A stretch of 10,367 nucleotides of DNA from Gammaproteobacteria bacterium (GTDB lineage Bacteria > Pseudomonadota > Gammaproteobacteria > HK1): positions 1 through 10,367 of the forward strand of contig JAGRHX010000969.1 in assembly GCA_020444775.1 (NCBI GenBank), read 5' to 3'. Both the position numbers and the translations under genes were made by a program. Below are positions 6,185-10,367 of the stretch, piece by piece. The number at the start of each line of letters is the position of its first letter. The first letter of the stretch is position 1. The notes beneath the pieces are model-generated. The model saw nothing but the letters and a program-made list of their open reading frames with translations. It had not been told where the DNA came from and searched no databases.

Positions 6185-7372
6185 ATGAGCGACGAAGCGG
6201 CGTCGCGGACGGGTCTGAACGTCGAGAGCACGCTGCGCGAGCTGTTGCAGCCCTTGCTGGAAGGGCTGTACACAATCCGTCAGGTCGGACCGCGTATGCA
6301 CCCCGAACGTGTGTCGGCCCTGGCCAGTGCCCTGCTGGATCGGCAGACGCGGCTCGAGGCGGCTCGCGCCGCGTTCCAAGCGCGGGTCGAGCCGCTGTTC
6401 GTGGCCGAGATGCGAACGCTGGCCGAGCGCTTGCTCGATGCCGCCGACCAGACCCTGGACGCGATGCAGCGCTTCGCCGCTGGCGCGCAGCAGCTGGCGA
6501 GCGATCCCGGCGCCTTGTTCACGCTGGGACGTGCGCTGCGTCGGGCCAATGGCGCGTTGGAGATCCTCTACACGCTCTCGCCGCTGTTGAATCCGGTGAG
6601 TGGCTTCTTCGTCGAGGAATCGGTCACCGAGCGCGACCGATTGGTCGACCTGTTGCGTGATGGCTTTCTCGCCGCGCATCAGTCGGAACGGCCCTGTGGT
6701 CTTCAGCATCATCACAACGAGCGTGGCGAGCGCGGCGGCTGGAGCCTGTACGTGCCGGAGAGTCACGATCCCGAGCAGCCGACACCATTGATCGTCGGCC
6801 TGCACGGCGGTAGCGGGCACGGCCGCGACTTCATCTGGAACTGGCTGATACACGCACGCAGTCGAAACTGTCTGCTCCTGTGCCCGACCTCCAAGGCGCG
6901 GACCTGGTCGTTCATCGAGCCCGAGGACATCGACCGTGAGCCGCTGCTCGACTGCGTCGCAGCGATCCGCGCGCGTTTCAACGTCGACGATCAGCGTATC
7001 CTGCTCACCGGTATGTCCGACGGCGCGACCTACGCGCTGTACACCGGCCTGTCGCCCGGCGTGCCCTTCACCCATCTGGCCGGTCTCAGCGGGGTGTTGC
7101 ATCCGATGCTGATGATGGGTGGCGGATTGATGCTGGCGCGCGATCGACCCGTCTATCTGGCCCACGGCACCCTGGACTGGATGTTTCCGGTGCACACCGC
7201 GCGCGAAGCGGCTGCCCAGCTCGAGGCGGTCGGCGCCCGGCTCGTCTACCACGAGATCGAGGGACTTGCGCACACCTATGCCTTCGACGAGAACGCGGCG
7301 ATCCTCGACTGGCTGGGCGCGCCTCATACCTCGGGCGTGGCACGTGCCGGGCATCAGCCTCCGTCTACGTAA
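6185..7372 (+). CDS. Esterase-like alpha/beta hydrolase with long N-terminal helical region
   Basis: A 395-residue protein with two parts. Residues 1 to about 165 look all-helical and charged, rich in Leu, Ala, Arg and Glu, without signal peptide or membrane segment; I do not recognise a family there. From about 186 a catalytic alpha/beta hydrolase domain begins: WSLYVPESHDPEQPTPLIVGLHGGSGHG (186-213) with the HGG oxyanion segment (207-209), nucleophile elbow GMSDGATYALY with S278, acid D331 in HGTLDWMFPV and base H363 in EGLAHTY. This layout fits the phospholipase/carboxylesterase and feruloyl-esterase/PHB-depolymerase side of the superfamily, so an ester substrate is likely but unidentified. 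The ATG has a GGGAG ribosome binding site about 9 nt upstream. It follows the slyD-like gene after 72 nt with no clear terminator, so the two may be cotranscribed. Its 3' end overlaps the convergent gene by 19 nt. Confidence 0.88.
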   Translation: MSDEAASRTGLNVESTLRELLQPLLEGLYTIRQVGPRMHPERVSALASALLDRQTRLEAARAAFQARVEPLFVAEMRTLAERLLDAADQTLDAMQRFAAGAQQLASDPGALFTLGRALRRANGALEILYTLSPLLNPVSGFFVEESVTERDRLVDLLRDGFLAAHQSERPCGLQHHHNERGERGGWSLYVPESHDPEQPTPLIVGLHGGSGHGRDFIWNWLIHARSRNCLLLCPTSKARTWSFIEPEDIDREPLLDCVAAIRARFNVDDQRILLTGMSDGATYALYTGLSPGVPFTHLAGLSGVLHPMLMMGGGLMLARDRPVYLAHGTLDWMFPVHTAREAAAQLEAVGARLVYHEIEGLAHTYAFDENAAILDWLGAPHTSGVARAGHQPPST

Positions 7373-8232
7373 CCACGCACCCGTCGCAGCCACCCGGCCA
7401 GCCAGCGTTGCTCGTTGCGTGCCGGCGGTGACAGCGCAACCCGCCGGCGCAGCACCGCTTCCGCCGCGCTGGTGAAATCGGCCACCGGGTCGCTGCTGTC
7501 GCGCATCGATCCCAGCACCTGACTCAGGCCCCAGCCGTGGCCCTGATAGCGTTCACCGGGCGCCACGCCCTCTCCCTTGAAGTTCACATAGTCGACCAGT
7601 GCGTAGATCCCCCGCGGGCTGGCCGCGAGGCGGTCGTATCGAGCCCGTAGTCGGGCATGCTGCGATACCGGTGTATGTGCCTCGATCACCGCCATGGAAT
7701 TCGACAGGCGCCGCAGGATGAACAGCGACTGCTCGATGACGGTGTCCGCCAGCAGTGTCCTGAGCGCACGCATCCGCGGGGATTCGAAGTCGGCCAGGAA
7801 TGCCGCCCGCTCCGACCACGGGCAGGCCGGCCGGTCGCGCAGCCAGTCTGGTAGCGTCACGCCGCGCTCGGCCAGGAACTCGAGCAGCGCCGGGAAACGT
7901 TCGTCGAAGCGTTTCTCGACGCCGGCTGGATACCAGATGAAGTGACCGATACCCATCGACGCGAAATCCTCGCCGCGGTTCCAGGCCGTGAGGCCGGCCT
8001 CGGAGCGAGCCGATTCGTTCTGCCAGATCCGCAGCCCCAAGGCTCTGGCGTCTTCGACCGGGATCTCCAAGCGCGGCGCTGCATCGGCTTGCGCGCGACA
8101 GGGGCCGCCAAACATGAGCAGCATCAAGACCAGACCCAGCGTCGCCAGAGCACCCGTCTCGAGACGGTGGCTCGCGCCATTCTTCGGCCGATCCCCATTC
8201 TCCAGCTGATCCCCATTCTCCAGCTGAACCAT
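7354..8232 (-). CDS. Exported protein of unknown function with possible lysozyme-like motif
   Basis: A 292-residue protein. Residues 22-49 look like a signal peptide (HRLETG, hydrophobic core ALATLGLVLMLLMF, probable cleavage after AQA at 49), so it is probably periplasmic or secreted. Conserved-looking stretches in the mature part are IWQNESARSEAGLTAWN (69-85), FASMGIGHFIWYPAG (90-104), FESPRMRALRTLLA (149-162) and VDYVNFKGEG---ERYQGHGWGLSQVL (213-240). A glutamate (E73) about 20 residues before GIGH recalls T4-type lysozymes, where catalytic E11 precedes TIGIGH; this is inference only. The start is uncertain. ATG 8232 places the signal peptide nearest to the N-terminus but leaves an acidic, repeat-encoded stretch of about 20 residues before it and has no ribosome binding site. 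In-frame ATGs at 8325 and 8418 would add AT-rich-encoded sequence of poor coding quality. It converges on the esterase gene. Confidence 0.75.
   Translation of the reverse strand: MVQLENGDQLENGDRPKNGASHRLETGALATLGLVLMLLMFGGPCRAQADAAPRLEIPVEDARALGLRIWQNESARSEAGLTAWNRGEDFASMGIGHFIWYPAGVEKRFDERFPALLEFLAERGVTLPDWLRDRPACPWSERAAFLADFESPRMRALRTLLADTVIEQSLFILRRLSNSMAVIEAHTPVSQHARLRARYDRLAASPRGIYALVDYVNFKGEGVAPGERYQGHGWGLSQVLGSMRDSSDPVADFTSAAEAVLRRRVALSPPARNEQRWLAGWLRRVRGYVDGG
8190..8227. repeat. Two 18-bp tandem repeats in the N-terminal coding region
   Basis: The unit atccccattctccagctg occurs twice in perfect tandem (8191-8208 and 8209-8226), with one extra matching base on each side. A diverged third copy follows at 8173-8190. 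On the minus strand it is in frame and encodes QLENGD twice, then RPKNGA, directly after the MV start of the exported protein. Because the period is a multiple of three, copy-number change would keep the frame. Confidence 0.9.
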
Positions 8233-8296
8233 TGTCGAAGGACGCGCGCAAGACCTTGCCAGGTACCACGATATACGAAAATAACGTAGCGACTCG

Positions 8297-8302
8297 ATTA
8301 TA
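8297..8302 (-). promoter_or_regulatory. Candidate -10 box for the exported-protein gene
   Basis: The minus strand reads a perfect TATAAT (8302 to 8297) in the most AT-rich stretch of the window, within the 239-nt spacer between two divergent genes. Transcription would start near 8290, leaving a leader of about 58 nt before ATG 8232, which supports that start over 8325 or 8418. The matching -35 position (8325-8320, ATGAGC) is poor, so it may need an activator or be a chance match. The rest of the spacer holds a 12-bp palindrome, cgcagcgctgcg (8351-8362), and no clear promoter for the plus-strand PilZ gene. Confidence 0.35.
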
Positions 8303-8471
8303 AATGGGAGACTTGCCCGGCTCATCGAGCACTTTTCCCGCGAACTGAAGCGCAGCGCTGCGAAGACGGTGACCACAATCTCGGAATCAATTGTTAAACC
8401 TCGGTTAGTGTTGTGCACATCGGCCAGCTGGTAACGGCTTCGTCATTCGAGGTCTGCCCGGCCGGCCCATC

Positions 8472-9515
8472 ATGCAACGATCACTTGAGGGTACGGAGTC
8501 GGTGTTCAGACAGTCTACCCAGGGTCTGGAGGTCAAAGAAGGATGGTCGGAGCTGGCGCCGACCGACGTCTGGCGCCGCCGTGACTACCTTCGATTCCCG
8601 CTGCAGGTCGACGCAGGCTTGGGTCCCGTCAAGGGTGAATCCATGCCTTGCGTGGTCGAGGACTTCAGCGCTTATGGCATGCGGGTGCGCATCTCAGGCC
8701 AGGCATCCAGCGATGCCCGGGTATTGCAGTCGCAAGCCTCGGAACCGTCGACGTTCGAATGGATCGGCACCGGGCGCGGACGCCTGTTCGCCGGTGAGCC
8801 GGTGCAGATCGTGCTTTCCCTGCCCGGCCGTCGCGGACGGCTGCGGGCACGCGCGAGTGTCCGACGCATCGCGGACGAGCAGGACGATACCCGGGTAGCG
8901 ATTCACTATTCCCGCACCAGCCTCGATGCCTATCGTTGCCTGCTGCGTGTCTCCGATGAGCTGAGCAAGCTGAGATGTATCGCACCGGTGGTCGAGCCGG
9001 TTGGCGAGGCCCGCTTGCGGAGCACGGCGCAGCGTCTGGTCGGCTCCGGGCAGGAGATGCTGCTGCGCTTGAAGGAGCGCTTGCGACTGCACGGCGAATG
9101 TGGCCGGGACCGTGAGACCGTGCTGCCGTACCTCGAGGGTCTGGGCCGGATCGTCGATGCCGAACCGGGGATTGTCGAGGCCTATCTGGAGCGGCTGGCT
9201 GAGGCGCTTGCCAGGCTGGCGCCCGAACCGAGGGCCGCGACGTCGACGTCGGTGGCGACAAGCGGGGCGGTGTCGGTGCGCTGCGAGGCCACGGGGCAAC
9301 GGCCGGCCGAGATCGGTATCAAGCTCGTCGAGTCGGTGGACCGATGCGATGGTGTCCGTCTGCTTGCCGGGGCTTTCGCCGCCGCCTGTGCCCCGCTGGC
9401 GCTGCCGTCAGTGGTGACTCCGCTGGTTGGCGAGGTTGCCGAGGAGATCGCCGCGCTCGAGTGGCTGCGACTGCAGAGCCTGCTCGAGCCCAGCGCGATA
9501 GAGCTTGGCGCCTGA
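8472..9515 (+). CDS. PilZ-domain protein, probable c-di-GMP receptor
   Basis: A 347-residue protein with no signal peptide or membrane segment. Near the N-terminus it has both PilZ binding motifs: RxxxR at R37-R41 (within RRRDYLRFPLQV) and DxSxxG at D64-G69 (VVEDFSAYGMRVRI). The beta-rich domain runs to about residue 147 (GEPVQIVLSLPGRRGRLRARASVRRI, then TRVAIHYS). These motifs are the known c-di-GMP contacts of the family, so a second-messenger receptor is likely. The remaining 200 residues look helical (LRLKERLRLHG, AYLERLAEALARLAP), broken by a Ser/Thr/Ala-rich linker at about 243-258, and match no family I recognise. The output is therefore unknown; PilZ proteins commonly act on motility, pili or exopolysaccharide. 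The ATG at 8472 has no good ribosome binding site. GTG 8502, after GGAG, is an alternative that keeps the whole PilZ domain. Confidence 0.85.
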   Translation: MQRSLEGTESVFRQSTQGLEVKEGWSELAPTDVWRRRDYLRFPLQVDAGLGPVKGESMPCVVEDFSAYGMRVRISGQASSDARVLQSQASEPSTFEWIGTGRGRLFAGEPVQIVLSLPGRRGRLRARASVRRIADEQDDTRVAIHYSRTSLDAYRCLLRVSDELSKLRCIAPVVEPVGEARLRSTAQRLVGSGQEMLLRLKERLRLHGECGRDRETVLPYLEGLGRIVDAEPGIVEAYLERLAEALARLAPEPRAATSTSVATSGAVSVRCEATGQRPAEIGIKLVESVDRCDGVRLLAGAFAAACAPLALPSVVTPLVGEVAEEIAALEWLRLQSLLEPSAIELGA

Positions 9516-9660
9516 GCACGCTCCGCGCTCGCAGACATCGCCGCCCATCCGTCTGCGGTCCAGCGTATGATCGGGGCCTGGAGCGGCGCGCGGGGATCGA
9601 TCTCGTCATGGACGACATCGTTGCATGTGCGCCGTGTGCGCAAGCTGCAGCCGGTCGCCG
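9516..9660. other. Spacer between PilZ gene and MFS gene
   Basis: These 145 nt hold no recognised gene. A weak -10-like TATGAT (9566-9571) on the plus strand has no matching -35. A tiny frame, ATG at 9608 to TGA at 9664 (18 codons, MDDIVACAPCAQAAAGRR), ends in an ATGA overlap with the transporter start; I do not call it a gene. No stem followed by a T-run is seen, so no terminator after the PilZ gene is supported. Confidence 0.4.
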
Positions 9661-10367
9661 ATGAGCATCCACCTGATCCTCCTTATCCAGGTCTTCAATC
9701 ACACCAGTTTTCGTGCCAGCAAGATCCTGATGACCCTGTTCGCGCTCGATCTGGGCGCGAGCGCGTTCACCATCGGTCTGTTGTTCGCGATGTTCTCGGT
9801 GTTTCCCGCCTTCCTGTCGGTGCTGGCCGGCCGGCTCTCCGATCGGATCGGCTTTCGTACGCCGATGCTCATCGGTTGCTGTGGTCTGATCGGCGGCTTG
9901 CTGCTGCCATGGGCCTTGCCCGTGCTGCCGGCCCTGTTCGTCTCGGCAACCCTGATCGGCACCTGCTACATCTTCTACACCGTCACCGTGCAGCATCTCA
10001 TCGGTACCTTGGGTGAGGGTCTTGTCCGGACTCGAAACTATAGCTGGTACAGTCTGTGTGTGAGCGTGACCGCGCTCATCGGCCCGGTGGTCGCGGGCTT
10101 CGCCATCGAATCCATCGGTCACCGCAGCACCTATCTGATGATGGCCCTGCTGCCATTGCCGGCTCTGGCGATGCTGGTCTTCCTCGCACCCAGGGTTCGT
10201 CGCGCGAGTGCCGGTGGCCAGTCGGCGGCGGTCCGTGGTCGGGTGCTGGATCTGCTGCGTGAAGGTGCGCTGCGTCGGGTGTTGATCACCGCCGGTATCC
10301 TCGAGACGGGCAGCGAGCTGGGCAACTTCCTGTTGCCGATCTACGGTAATGCCATCGGTCTGTCGCC
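9661..10367 (+). CDS. MFS transporter (N-terminal part, cut by window edge)
   Basis: The first 235 residues of a major facilitator superfamily inner-membrane transporter; the frame is open to the window end, and full-length members are about 400 residues. Hydrophobic helices are seen at about 4-30, 35-57, 67-87, 90-112, 130-150 and 156-177, the six of an N-terminal MFS half. Loop 2-3 has the motif A pattern GRLSDRIGFR (57-66), and helix 5 has a glycine/proline motif ALIGPVVAG (138-146). A central cytoplasmic loop follows (about 178-206), then helix 7 begins. It starts straight into helix 1, with no N-terminal tail. ATG 9661 lacks a ribosome binding site; an in-frame ATG at 9625 would add 12 residues. 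The substrate cannot be inferred; sugar or drug efflux-type carriers are possible. No link to the phosphonate genes is evident. Confidence 0.9.
   Translation, partial: MSIHLILLIQVFNHTSFRASKILMTLFALDLGASAFTIGLLFAMFSVFPAFLSVLAGRLSDRIGFRTPMLIGCCGLIGGLLLPWALPVLPALFVSATLIGTCYIFYTVTVQHLIGTLGEGLVRTRNYSWYSLCVSVTALIGPVVAGFAIESIGHRSTYLMMALLPLPALAMLVFLAPRVRRASAGGQSAAVRGRVLDLLREGALRRVLITAGILETGSELGNFLLPIYGNAIGLS

Noticed and set aside
5477..7393. A 638-codon open frame on the minus strand opposite the slyD-like and esterase genes
   Set aside because: It is an antisense shadow of two plus-strand genes with clear family motifs. Its translation is Arg/His/Gln-rich with no recognisable domain, as is common in high-GC DNA.
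9319..10122. A 267-codon minus-strand frame opposite the PilZ and MFS genes
   Set aside because: Low-complexity His/Gln/Arg/Glu-rich translation; it is antisense to an MFS gene with clear membrane helices and motif A.
1..10367. CRISPR arrays, insertion sequences, phage genes, tRNA or rRNA genes
   Set aside because: No spaced direct repeats, transposase motifs, terminal inverted repeats or RNA gene signatures were seen on either strand.

Overview
The window is high-GC bacterial DNA with dense, compact coding, GTG as well as ATG starts, and start/stop overlaps inside an operon. The gene content (C-P lyase operon, SlyD-type isomerase, PilZ protein) suggests a Pseudomonadota bacterium, most likely a high-GC gammaproteobacterium. 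The genus cannot be fixed from the sequence.

Left half (1-4496, minus strand): the first part of a carbon-phosphorus lyase (phosphonate uptake and degradation) operon, in transcription order phnC (ATPase), phnD (periplasmic binding protein), phnE (permease), phnG, phnH and phnI (core subunits). phnI is cut by the left edge, so phnJ and later genes should lie beyond it. The GntR-type regulator gene phnF, which sits between phnE and phnG in E. coli, is absent here: phnE and phnG overlap by a GTGA junction. phnG and phnH overlap by ATGA, and phnH and phnI are 2 nt apart, which points to translational coupling of the GHI block. PhnCDE would import a phosphonate. PhnG, PhnH and PhnI, with PhnJ (expected outside the window), would attach it to ribose triphosphate and break the C-P bond. 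Two starts in this block are GTG (phnG, phnI).

Upstream of phnC (4497-5467): a 152-nt gap holding a strong inverted repeat just before the phnC ATG, then a co-oriented alpha/beta hydrolase gene of unknown substrate.

Middle (5468-7372): a 180-nt divergent spacer with a perfect dyad, then two plus-strand genes: an FKBP/SlyD-type peptidyl-prolyl isomerase and an unusual alpha/beta hydrolase (esterase-like) with a roughly 170-residue helical N-terminal region.

Right part (7354-10367): a minus-strand gene for an exported protein with a possible T4-lysozyme-like active-site motif, converging on the esterase with a 19-nt 3' overlap. An AT-richer 239-nt divergent spacer follows, then a PilZ-domain (likely c-di-GMP-binding) protein and the N-terminal half of an MFS transporter cut by the right edge.

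I found no RNA genes, CRISPR arrays, insertion sequences or phage genes. The phn block is a recognisable known system. The parts least explained by known families are the exported GIGH-motif protein, the N-terminal part of the esterase, the C-terminal part of the PilZ protein, and the dyad before phnC.
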